DNA of 5,641 bases from Clostridiaceae bacterium. Lineage in GTDB: Bacteria; Bacillota; Clostridia; Saccharofermentanales; DTU023. Shown here one piece after another: positions 1 through 5,641 of this stretch. Each line of letters opens with the position of its first letter. Within the stretch, counting starts at the first letter, position 1. Where the stretch lies: positions 1 to 5,641 of the forward strand of contig JAAZGN010000110.1 of assembly GCA_012511185.1 (NCBI GenBank), given 5' to 3'. The notes under the pieces were generated by a model. That model had not been told where the DNA came from. It did not search any database and was given only the letters and a program-made list of their open reading frames with translations. Made by a program: the position numbers and the translations under genes.

Positions 1-144
1 GCCTTCCGCTGTTGAGTCGCAGACGACACCAAAAGCCTGTCCGAAAAGGGGCGCGTTCCCATTGCAGGAACCGAGAAGAGCGAAGCCTTCTTCCGGGCTT
101 TCCAGTTCGATTCGTTTTTCAAATATAGGTTCGCTGTTTGTCAT
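1..144 (-). CDS. Probable PhoH-family ATPase, first 48 codons only (partial)
   Basis: An open frame from ATG at 144 continues off the window edge without a stop. In-frame TGA and TAA codons just upstream rule out a longer start. The 48 residues include FEKRIELESPEEGFALLG (8-25) and GQAFGVV (35-41). This fits the short N-terminal segment of PhoH-like proteins: a strand, then P-x-E-A-x-A-L-x-G, about nine residues including N-x-x-L, then a helix ending in (L/F)GV. PhoH proteins are cytoplasmic P-loop NTPases linked to RNA metabolism, but the Walker motifs would lie beyond the window, so the assignment rests on this N-terminal pattern alone. No Shine-Dalgarno sequence is seen; a perfect TATAAT lies 8 bases upstream of the ATG, suggesting separate and perhaps leaderless expression. 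If the family call is wrong, it is an unidentified partial gene. Confidence 0.55.
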   Translation of the reverse strand, partial: MTNSEPIFEKRIELESPEEGFALLGSCNGNAPLFGQAFGVVCDSTAEG

Positions 145-152
145 ATCAGTTC

Positions 153-182
153 ATTATAGCGTGTGACGGAAGTGATCATCAA
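153..182 (-). promoter_or_regulatory. Putative sigma-A type promoter for the PhoH-like gene
   Basis: On the minus strand a perfect -10 hexamer, TATAAT (158-153), lies 18 bases after TTGATG (182-177), which matches four of six -35 positions. The -10 box ends only 8 bases before the ATG at 144, so a start point at the usual 6-7 bases downstream would fall at or next to the start codon. No ribosome binding site precedes that ATG. It sits in the 49-base gap between two genes, where a promoter would be expected. Confidence 0.5.
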
Positions 183-193
183 TTCAAAGGACA

Positions 194-907
194 CTATTCG
201 ACCGGTTTCAGAAGTTCGGTCTGATAAGCAATCCTGTCTTCACGAAGCGCGGGAATCAGGACACTCTCATCCTTTCGCACCGTGATGGTAACGGATTGAT
301 CACCCAGTTGCTTCTTGATGCTGTCGGCGACCGAGACCAGGTAGGGCACCACATAGGAGTCAATTTTCGCCGGGTCGACAATGGCCTTGATTTCAAAAGA
401 GGAACCGCGTGAAAAACCGACACCGTTGACCAGGATCAGATCCTGACTTGTTCGGATCTCGGTTGTCGCAACTTTTCTTTCCTCATTGATCGCGATGGCC
501 TGGGCTCCGAGCGCGGACAATTCGTTGACTAGCTGCCTGATGACTGCATCCTGCATCCGGTAGCCCTCAACCGGAGTGAGCGTAATGACAACGCCAGCGT
601 TTTGGGCAGCCCGCAGACCGGCAAAAACGGCGTATTGTTCCTTTTCATCCACAATATGGAGGTAACTCTCCCCGCTTCCACCCGCGAGCTCGGCCTCAAG
701 CTCGCGTAGGTATTCGTAAAGGCGCGCATTGCGGTTGTTCAGGTCCTCATTTTTCTTTTGGTAGTCAATGATCGAGTTTTGCAGCTCCTGGAGACTTTTT
801 CCTCCCAAATTGGTCACATTGAGGTTTTTCATCAGGAGCGCGATCACCAAGCCGACCAACACGCAGACGATCAGGATTGAAATGTATTGAAACCATCTAT
901 TTTTCAT
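194..907 (-). CDS. DUF881-related membrane-anchored coiled-coil protein, second, divergent copy
   Basis: A 237-residue protein with the same plan as its upstream neighbour. It has a basic start (KNR), one membrane helix at about 7-26, a likely coiled coil at about 37-75 (LQELQNSIIDYQKKNEDL onward), and a DUF881-like core at about 90-235. Recognisable core blocks are NAGVVITLTPVEG (103-115), VIRQLVNELSALGAQAIAIN (122-141), RKVATTEIR (144-152) and LILVNGVGF (157-165). The core is less canonical than in the first copy. The linker between the first strand and the helix is shorter, the IHDS motif is replaced by MQDA, and the CxGPTI block reads TSQDLILV. The pair therefore looks like an old duplication whose members have specialised, perhaps as partners in one complex; that last point is inference. 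It starts 23 bases after the first copy and has its own strong ribosome site. No terminator is visible in the 49 bases after its stop. Confidence 0.8.
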   Translation of the reverse strand: MKNRWFQYISILIVCVLVGLVIALLMKNLNVTNLGGKSLQELQNSIIDYQKKNEDLNNRNARLYEYLRELEAELAGGSGESYLHIVDEKEQYAVFAGLRAAQNAGVVITLTPVEGYRMQDAVIRQLVNELSALGAQAIAINEERKVATTEIRTSQDLILVNGVGFSRGSSFEIKAIVDPAKIDSYVVPYLVSVADSIKKQLGDQSVTITVRKDESVLIPALREDRIAYQTELLKPVE

Positions 908-914
908 TGCGCCA

Positions 915-920
915 CCTCTC
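915..920 (-). promoter_or_regulatory. Ribosome binding site deciding the start of the second DUF881 gene
   Basis: GAGAGG on the minus strand, 7 bases before the ATG at 907. It selects this ATG over the in-frame TTG at 922, which overlaps the site itself and would add only five residues. This is the clearest ribosome binding site in the window. Confidence 0.7.
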
Positions 921-930
921 AATATTTATT

Positions 931-1653
931 TCAGGGTGTTCTCAGCAGACCGATGTAAGGAAGAAAATCGTGGGTTCTGGAAAAGGAGTTCAGAACCAGC
1001 TCATCTTCGGGTGTTATTGTCCGTCTGATCCCGATCTTGGCCTGAATCAGGTGGACAAGATAAGAATCTGTTTCAAGCGCCGTTTTCATGGATTCCCCCG
1101 GTCCGATTGCCTCAATGACATAGGGAGGCATCTGCCTGATTCCATAGCACAGAATGGTCGGACCGACACAACTGATCTCCGAAACCGCCGTCAGCCGGAC
1201 GCCGTTGAAAGCAATAGCGCGCGCCCCGGCTGCCCACAGGAGATTGAGGATATAGTTGATGGTGCTGTCATGGATGACTGCCTCAATCGGATCGGTCAGA
1301 GGGTCATAATCCAGCTTGTCATCGAGGGTCAGGACAATACCGCTCCCCTCCACATCCGTCATGGCGGACAAGAAAGCATTTTCCCTCATTTCGGTCAGGA
1401 TGCCGCTTACATCTTCATACTCTTCAAGCCGCCGCAACAATTCCTTCTTGCGCTGCTCCAGCTCAAAATTTTGTGATTGCAAAAGAGCCAGCCGCTCCTC
1501 TTCCTGAGTCAGGATCTCCTTGGCCTGACGGATAGCTGCCACTTCCTGATCCTCACCCTTCCCCGTCTCCATCATCTGCCGGACAAGAAATCCTGAGGAA
1601 ATTCCCGCCAGGACTGCCATCAATGCAGCGATCATTCGGATACGGCGATTCAT
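931..1653 (-). CDS. DUF881 (YlxW/UPF0749-like) membrane-anchored coiled-coil protein, first copy
   Basis: A 240-residue protein of unknown biochemical function. Residues about 7-25 form a single N-terminal membrane helix after a basic start (NRRIR), so the rest probably lies outside the cytoplasm. Residues about 35-85 are rich in Glu, Lys, Leu and Gln in a heptad-like pattern, a likely coiled coil. The DUF881 core follows at about 100-235: VEGSGIVLTLDD (101-112), EAVIHDSTINYILNLLWAAG (124-143), ARAIAFNGVRLTAVSEISC (144-162), GPTILCYG (164-171) and PPYVIEAIGP (176-185). These are the conserved blocks of the family. In Bacillus the family members YlxW and YlxX lie near cell-division genes, which hints at an envelope role; this is inference. 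ATG at 1653 shares ATGA with the rluD stop. GAGG lies 13 bases upstream. A second member of the family follows 23 bases downstream. Confidence 0.88.
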   Translation of the reverse strand: MNRRIRMIAALMAVLAGISSGFLVRQMMETGKGEDQEVAAIRQAKEILTQEEERLALLQSQNFELEQRKKELLRRLEEYEDVSGILTEMRENAFLSAMTDVEGSGIVLTLDDKLDYDPLTDPIEAVIHDSTINYILNLLWAAGARAIAFNGVRLTAVSEISCVGPTILCYGIRQMPPYVIEAIGPGESMKTALETDSYLVHLIQAKIGIRRTITPEDELVLNSFSRTHDFLPYIGLLRTP

Positions 1654-2573
1654 GTCTGAAGTCTTTCCTCTTCCCTGATAAAAGGATCAAAGCGGCCAGG
1701 CAGCGGGCTCCTGCAGACCAGCCTCTGCTGTGTCACCGGATGGGTAAAGGACAGCTCCGATGCATGGAGCAGATGGTGGGGTGGATCTTCTGGCCTTCTA
1801 CGGCCGCCGTACAAGGCATCACCGATAACCGGATGGCCTATGTATGCCAGGTGTACCCGTATCTGGTGGGTTCGTCCGGTCAACAGGCGGCAGCGCAGGT
1901 GCGCATGCTCCTTGCTGCCGGCCAGCAGTTCAAATTCAGTCCTGGCCTCCTTGCCGGACTCCCGAATTTCCATTTTCTTGCGGTTGACCTCTCCTCTGGC
2001 GATGGGAGCTTCGATCAGCCCTCTCGATGCCTGGGGAAGACCACGCACGATTGCGTCGTAATACCTGCCAATCTGCCCTGTCCTGAAAAGATCTGAAAGC
2101 ATGCGGTGGGTACGGTTGTCGCGCGCAATCAGTATGACACCCGAGGTCTCTTTGTCAAGACGGTGAACAATGCCAGGCCGGTCAGATCCCGCCAGATCCG
2201 ACAGCTGGTTTGGAAAGCGCTCCAGCAAGGCATTGACCAGGGTTCCGCCTTCATGTCCGCAGGCCGGATGTACAACCAGTCCTGCCGGCTTGTCAATGAC
2301 GGCCAGCCATTCGTCCTCGAACAGGATCCGAATCGGAATCGATTCAGCTTTTGGTCTTTCATCTGCCTCTTCCGTGGGAATCATGACTTCAACCGCATCG
2401 CCGGCAACAAGCATCCTGGACGGAACCACGAAATTTCCGTTCACGGAAACCAGGTTCCCGGTAATACTGCGCTTCCATGACTCACGCGAAAGAGCAGGGA
2501 AGTGGGAAGCCAGCCATTTGTCCAGCCGCATCCCTGATTCACTTTGGCAGACCATCCGCTTCTCAATATTCAC
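1650..2573 (-). CDS. rluD: RluD/YlyB-family 23S rRNA pseudouridine synthase
   Basis: A 307-residue RNA-modifying enzyme that turns uridines into pseudouridine, in this family usually in helix 69 of 23S rRNA. Domains: an S4 RNA-binding domain at about 15-75 (MRLDKWLASHFPALSRESW onward, with VSVNG at 42-46), then the RluA-type catalytic domain at about 82-295. The catalytic motif is HRLDKETSG (137-145) with D140 as nucleophile. Other family marks are IDKPAGLVVHPACGH (93-107), TGRTHQIRVHLAYIGHPVIG (232-251), DALYG (252-256) and the LLHASELSFTHP block (268-279). Nothing essential is missing. The start is GTG at 2573, sharing GTGA with the lspA stop. AGGAG lies 14 bases upstream, rather far, so re-initiation after lspA is likely. 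An ATG at 2555 would also leave the S4 domain intact. RluD, RluC and YlyB types cannot be told apart with certainty; the lspA neighbour favours a YlyB equivalent. The stop overlaps the next gene by 4 bases. Confidence 0.94.
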   Translation of the reverse strand: MNIEKRMVCQSESGMRLDKWLASHFPALSRESWKRSITGNLVSVNGNFVVPSRMLVAGDAVEVMIPTEEADERPKAESIPIRILFEDEWLAVIDKPAGLVVHPACGHEGGTLVNALLERFPNQLSDLAGSDRPGIVHRLDKETSGVILIARDNRTHRMLSDLFRTGQIGRYYDAIVRGLPQASRGLIEAPIARGEVNRKKMEIRESGKEARTEFELLAGSKEHAHLRCRLLTGRTHQIRVHLAYIGHPVIGDALYGGRRRPEDPPHHLLHASELSFTHPVTQQRLVCRSPLPGRFDPFIREEERLQT

Positions 2574-3079
2574 TCTTCTTCTTTCTTCTCCTGGTGCAGG
2601 GCCACCTGGCCGGTGCCAAACTGAATGGAAAGAAAATGGCGGTCCATCAATGAGAACAGAATTAAAAGTCCGGTTCCGATCGTAATCATGGCGTCGGCCA
2701 TGTTGAATGTGGGGAAGGCATAGGTTCCGAAGGTAAAGGAAAGAAAATCAGTCACTGCCCCTGCCCTCAGCCGGTCGATCAAATTGCCGGCGCTCCCCGA
2801 AATCAAGAGAATCAGGACAGATTTGGCCCGCATGTCTCCTGACTTTCGCAAAAACCAAATGAGGGCGAAAAGGACAATGGAAGAAAGGATGATCAGAAAC
2901 ACCAGGCCCCAGTTATGGCTGGAAAAAAGGCTCCAGGCGGCGCCCTTGTTGGCAATGCAGCTGATTTCAAAAAATCCGGCGATGACCGACACAGGCTTGC
3001 CGGTTCCAACCAGCCGTTCGGCCAGTCCCTTGGTCCACTGATCAATCAAAATCAAGACAATAATGATCATCGTCTCCAT
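2570..3079 (-). CDS. lspA: Lipoprotein signal peptidase (signal peptidase II)
   Basis: A 169-residue aspartic peptidase of the inner membrane that cleaves the signal peptide of prolipoproteins just before the lipid-modified Cys. Motifs, numbered from the ATG at 3079: DQWTK (13-17) at the end of helix 1; NKGAAWSLF (44-52); GSAGNLIDR (95-103) with catalytic D102; FNMADAMITIG (125-135) with catalytic D129. N44, N99, R103 and N126 are also the conserved ones. Four hydrophobic segments fit the family: about 4-12, 58-77, 86-100 and 131-145. Length is normal for the family (about 150-170). A charged tail, HQEKKEEE, ends the protein; its codons form the purine run before the next gene. The start overlaps the upstream lipoprotein gene by 13 bases and the stop overlaps rluD by 4, so translation is probably coupled. 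The order lspA then rluD matches lspA-ylyB in Bacillus. Confidence 0.96.
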   Translation of the reverse strand: METMIIIVLILIDQWTKGLAERLVGTGKPVSVIAGFFEISCIANKGAAWSLFSSHNWGLVFLIILSSIVLFALIWFLRKSGDMRAKSVLILLISGSAGNLIDRLRAGAVTDFLSFTFGTYAFPTFNMADAMITIGTGLLILFSLMDRHFLSIQFGTGQVALHQEKKEEE

Positions 3080-4734
3080 ACAAGCAGGTCCTCCACCCCG
3101 CGGTATGGCTTGCGCCATGTTCCCGCCATGGTTCCTTCGACGTCTATACTGTACCAGACCATTGTACCGGTCGCTGCCAGACCGGCAACCGGCAGGGATT
3201 CAAATGTTCGAAAAATAGATCCCGCGTACGCTGTGGACGACACATTGTTTTCAAGCCTGCCGGTGAGTTCAAGGCTGACCAGTCGTGCCTGCTGCAAAAC
3301 CGCCTGATCGCCTGCGCCTCCCTCCCCGGTCCAGCTAAACAGTCCCAGGGCATGGAGCCCGTCGAGATAGTCAGCAGGATCAGGGAAAAAGCGAGCCACG
3401 TCGACCAGAAGCGCCGCGTCGTACCGCCCCTGTGACAGCGCCGACTGCCAGTCATCCGCTTCGATGTAATGAACAATCAGCTTTCGGTTGATCTTTAAAA
3501 ATGCAGTCGAGAGACGGTCAATCAGGCTCGCGGGCACCAGGCCCTGCGGAACCAACAAGTTGAAGGAAGGCCGATCCGGCGTGACCGGTTTTCCCGCCTC
3601 ATCATCAAGAGTATCGCTGTCGGTTGAGCCGAAGCCTTCCGGCATTTTTATTACACTTACCGGCGGGATGGCAGTACCCCCGAGGCGGAAATCTCCCCTG
3701 AAGACAGGATAACCCGCATAGGCAAAGGGCGCCGCCATAGAAGCAAGTTCCGGATCTGCGCCGAGAACATAGAGCAGCGCATCGCGGTTTGTGAGAGCTC
3801 CTCCCTGACGGTCGTTAAAAAAGAGCGATATATATCCGCCATCCTCAAGGCGTTGCTTTCGAATGCGCGAGCGGTCAGCGTAAAGCGCTGTTTCGGAGGG
3901 ATCCATCAGGAGGAGATCGATCTCCCCTTGATCAAAGCCATAAGCCGCTTCAACCGCGGTTGGGTAGACCAGGGCTTCAATACGGCGGACGCTTCCATCA
4001 CCCTCGCGCGCAAGAACCAGGCCTCCAGCGGAATATGATTCCACCTGCCACTCCCCGCTGCCCGCGGGAGGATTCATAGACCGTATTTTAGCGGCGCTTT
4101 CAGGAACGATAGGAAACAAGAGCAGGCGCGGGAGCAGCGGGTCGGCTTTATTCAAGGTGATCACCAGATCTCCCTCTTCACTTACCCGTGAAGAATGGAT
4201 ATTTTGATAACCTTGAAGCCGCCATCTTTCAAGACCGGAAAAAGATGTGAATTGAAAAAACGAATTCAGGGGCCCTGCCTGCACATTATCCACTTCCCCG
4301 GCTGTTATGAATGCCAGATACTGTTCCAGTGAGGCGCGCGCATCCTCTGCCGTCACCGCCTGTCCGTTGTGGAAATAATGATCCTCCTCCAGCCCGATCC
4401 AACACTCCAGGCCGTCGGGGGACCAGCGGTAGGATCCCGCCAAAACCCCTTCAAGCCTTCCGTCATAAGTAACATCGAAAAGAGTCTCATAGACAAGTTG
4501 CAACAGGGAGAAGGTCGCGTAATGTTTGGGAAACAGCGGGTGGAAATCGTCTTCGGGACGTATGGCGACGCGGATGGTATCAGCTGGTGATTCCTCCGAC
4601 GGAGGGGGTAGCGTCGCGGTGGCCAGAGTCTCCGCGGCGTTTTGATCCGGCTCGGAATCCGGCTCCCCCACCTGGCAGCCAGCCCCGGATATAATTACAA
4701 TAATGCCCAAAATGACAGCGGCAAACCTTTTCAT
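3067..4734 (-). CDS. Solute-binding lipoprotein, family 5 (peptide/nickel ABC transporter type)
   Basis: A 555-residue predicted lipoprotein of the SBP_bac_5 family, whose members capture peptides, nickel or sugars outside the membrane for ABC importers. The N-terminus is a lipoprotein signal: K2-R3, a hydrophobic stretch (4-16), then SGAG before Cys20. A flexible acidic, Pro- and Thr-rich linker (about 21-52) follows. The family body begins near 53 (DTIRVAIRP), with HPLFPKHYATFSLLQLVYETLF (split here as HPLFPKHYA at 65-73 and LLQLVYETLF at 77-86), then SYRWSPDGLECWIGL (101-115) and FHNGQAVTAEDARASLEQY (121-139), the classic W-pattern/FHNG region. PDPADYL (451-457) matches the C-lobe PDP motif. 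Residues about 362-390 form a low-complexity acidic insert. The ATG at 4734 gives a proper signal peptide, but its ribosome site is weak (GAGG about 17 bases upstream). No permease or ATPase gene is adjacent; the stop overlaps the start of lspA. The substrate cannot be told. It may serve a distant transporter or be a repurposed envelope lipoprotein. Confidence 0.85.
   Translation of the reverse strand: MKRFAAVILGIIVIISGAGCQVGEPDSEPDQNAAETLATATLPPPSEESPADTIRVAIRPEDDFHPLFPKHYATFSLLQLVYETLFDVTYDGRLEGVLAGSYRWSPDGLECWIGLEEDHYFHNGQAVTAEDARASLEQYLAFITAGEVDNVQAGPLNSFFQFTSFSGLERWRLQGYQNIHSSRVSEEGDLVITLNKADPLLPRLLLFPIVPESAAKIRSMNPPAGSGEWQVESYSAGGLVLAREGDGSVRRIEALVYPTAVEAAYGFDQGEIDLLLMDPSETALYADRSRIRKQRLEDGGYISLFFNDRQGGALTNRDALLYVLGADPELASMAAPFAYAGYPVFRGDFRLGGTAIPPVSVIKMPEGFGSTDSDTLDDEAGKPVTPDRPSFNLLVPQGLVPASLIDRLSTAFLKINRKLIVHYIEADDWQSALSQGRYDAALLVDVARFFPDPADYLDGLHALGLFSWTGEGGAGDQAVLQQARLVSLELTGRLENNVSSTAYAGSIFRTFESLPVAGLAATGTMVWYSIDVEGTMAGTWRKPYRGVEDLLVWRR
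3090..3094 (-). promoter_or_regulatory. Ribosome binding site GGAGG that decides the lspA start
   Basis: GGAGG on the minus strand lies 10 bases before the ATG at 3079, inside the last codons of the upstream lipoprotein gene. It favours 3079 over two other in-frame ATGs. The one at 3118 would add 13 residues that are merely the other-frame reading of the lipoprotein C-terminus. The one at 3070 shares ATGA with the lipoprotein stop but lies 19 bases from this site and would shorten the first membrane helix. Confidence 0.65.
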
Positions 4735-4803
4735 CCAAGTGTTTTTCCCGTCCTCAGCCCTGCAAAGATCCCCTTCAGATTACCATAAAGGCAACGTTTT
4801 CGT

Positions 4804-4859
4804 GGAAGAACAAAAGGCAAACCGACCGCGCAAACGCCGCAAGACGCTTGTGCTGTCGG
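4804..4859 (-). terminator. Probable rho-independent terminator downstream of rny
   Basis: Reading the minus strand about 38 bases after the rny stop, CCGAC (4859-4855) pairs with GTCGG (4826-4822). Inside it GC pairs with GC and CAAGCG pairs with CGTTTG (one G-T wobble) across an 8-base loop, with two single mismatches. The stem is followed directly by a T-rich run, TTTGCCTTTTGTTCTT. The position between a complete gene and the next gene, which lies 162 bases away, supports a role in ending the rny transcript. The stem is interrupted and the T-tract is broken by GCC, so termination may be only partial. The pairing was found by eye; no folding energy was computed. Confidence 0.5.
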
Positions 4860-4896
4860 CCTCCTCTCCTGTCCCGCTTCGTCTGCTGTCGCCTTG

Positions 4897-5641
4897 CTAT
4901 TTGGCAAAGTCGCTGTAGCGGCTCTCCCGGATCATATTGACCTTGATTTGACCGGGGAAGTTCAGTTCCTGTTCAATTTTCTTGCAGATCTCATGGACAA
5001 GCAAGGGCATCTCTTCATCTGTTACCGCATCCGGTTCTACGATTACCCGGATCTCCCTGCCTGCCTGAACAGCGTATGTTTTCTCCACGCCGGGGATGGA
5101 CTGGGCGATCTCCTCGAGTTTTTCGATCCGTTTGATGTAATTCTCAATATTCTCACGCCTGGCTCCCGGCCGGGCAGCCGAGATGGCATCTGCCGCGGAG
5201 ACCAGACTCGCAATGGGTGTTTCCGGTTCGACGTCGCCGTGGTGCGATTCGATGCTGTTAATGGTGATGGGGTCAAGCTTGTAGCGCCGGGCGATTTCAC
5301 CGCCCAGCTGCACGTGCGAGCCGTCCATTTCGAAATCGATGGCTTTACCCAGATCATGCAGTAATCCCGCCTTTTTGGCTGCGTTGATGTCCAGGTCAAG
5401 CTCGGCTGCCAGCATGCCTGTGATGCGGCTGACCTCAACTGCGTGCTGCAGGACGTTTTGGCCGTAGCTCGTCCTGTATTTCAGGCGGCCCAGCATGTGG
5501 ACGATCTCGGTCGGGATTCCTGAGACATTGGCGTCGAAAACAACCTGCTCCCCCGCTTCGCGGATCGAATTATCCACTTCCTTGGTCGCCTTGCGCACCA
5601 TCTCTTCGATGCGTGTCGGGTGAATACGCCCGTCCTGGACC
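4897..5641 (-). CDS. rny: Ribonuclease Y, C-terminal half (partial, runs off the window edge)
   Basis: RNase Y is a membrane-anchored endoribonuclease that starts mRNA decay in Bacillota. The visible part is about 247 residues of a protein usually near 515. It begins inside the tail of the KH domain (VQDGRIHPTRIEEMV) and runs through the whole metal-dependent HD domain to the natural stop. Counting from the first in-window Met (base 5601), the HD signature is H53, the HDLGKAID motif at H82-D83, H96, the SHHGD motif at 119-123, and D138 in SAADAISAARPGARRE, all conserved family hallmarks. The C-terminal region (GVEKTYAVQAGREIRVIV, then FPGQIKVNMIRESR) is also typical, ending YSDFAK where most homologues end in AVEYAK or similar. 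No key residue is missing. The N-terminal membrane helix, coiled coil and most of the KH domain lie outside the window. A probable terminator follows the stop. The Met at 5601 is internal, not the start. Confidence 0.97.
   Translation of the reverse strand, partial: VQDGRIHPTRIEEMVRKATKEVDNSIREAGEQVVFDANVSGIPTEIVHMLGRLKYRTSYGQNVLQHAVEVSRITGMLAAELDLDINAAKKAGLLHDLGKAIDFEMDGSHVQLGGEIARRYKLDPITINSIESHHGDVEPETPIASLVSAADAISAARPGARRENIENYIKRIEKLEEIAQSIPGVEKTYAVQAGREIRVIVEPDAVTDEEMPLLVHEICKKIEQELNFPGQIKVNMIRESRYSDFAK

Noticed and set aside
173..178. TGATCA palindrome in the promoter spacer of the PhoH-like gene as an operator
   Set aside because: Six bases of symmetry occur often by chance, and the flanking bases do not extend the repeat.
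877..1476. 199-codon open frame on the plus strand
   Set aside because: It is antisense to the two DUF881 genes, which have clear family motifs. The product shows no recognisable domain and no good ribosome site was seen. Long antisense frames are expected at this GC content.
2170..2685. 171-codon open frame on the plus strand opposite rluD and the end of lspA
   Set aside because: The translation is rich in Ser, Arg and Pro with no family pattern, and the minus-strand genes explain the region fully.
3080..3118. N-terminal extension of lspA by 13 codons to an ATG at 3118
   Set aside because: The added residues are the out-of-frame reading of the lipoprotein C-terminus, and the GGAGG site lies inside them. 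The start at 3079 gives the usual distance to the DQxTK motif.
4760..4803. Promoter for the lipoprotein-lspA operon
   Set aside because: A promoter is expected here after the terminator, and TGGTAATCT on the minus strand resembles an extended -10 box, but it matches only three of six -10 positions and has no convincing -35 at proper spacing.

Overview
The window carries a compact run of genes, all on the minus strand, so transcription runs from high to low coordinates. The gene set (RNase Y, a lipoprotein signal peptidase followed at once by an RluD-type pseudouridine synthase, two DUF881 proteins) points to a Gram-positive bacterium of the Bacillota, most likely Clostridia-like and of moderately high GC content. 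This is inferred from gene content only; no rRNA or tRNA is present to confirm it.

Layout in transcription order: (1) 5641-4897, the C-terminal half of RNase Y (rny), cut by the window edge; (2) 4896-4735, a 162-base gap holding a probable intrinsic terminator just after rny; (3) 4734-3067, a family 5 (oligopeptide/nickel-type) extracytoplasmic solute-binding lipoprotein with no permease or ATPase genes beside it; (4) 3079-2570, lspA, the signal peptidase II that matures lipoproteins; (5) 2573-1650, an RluD/YlyB-type 23S rRNA pseudouridine synthase; (6) 1653-931 and (7) 907-194, two tandem membrane-anchored coiled-coil DUF881 proteins; (8) 144-1, the first 48 codons of a further gene that resembles the N-terminus of PhoH-family ATPases and has its own promoter-like sequence.

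Genes 3 to 7 overlap or nearly touch (13, 4 and 4 bases of overlap, then a 23-base gap) and probably form one translationally coupled operon. The lspA-rluD pair is the same neighbourhood as lspA-ylyB in Bacillus. The lipoprotein gene is directly coupled to the gene for the enzyme expected to process it. The DUF881 pair recalls the YlxW/YlxX pair that sits beside cell-division genes in Bacillus, but no division gene is visible here.

I see no mobile element, CRISPR array, RNA gene or clear novel system. The window looks like ordinary housekeeping DNA. The points most worth a second look are the orphan solute-binding lipoprotein fused into the lspA operon, the unusual placement and divergence of the DUF881 pair, and a possibly leaderless start for the PhoH-like gene.
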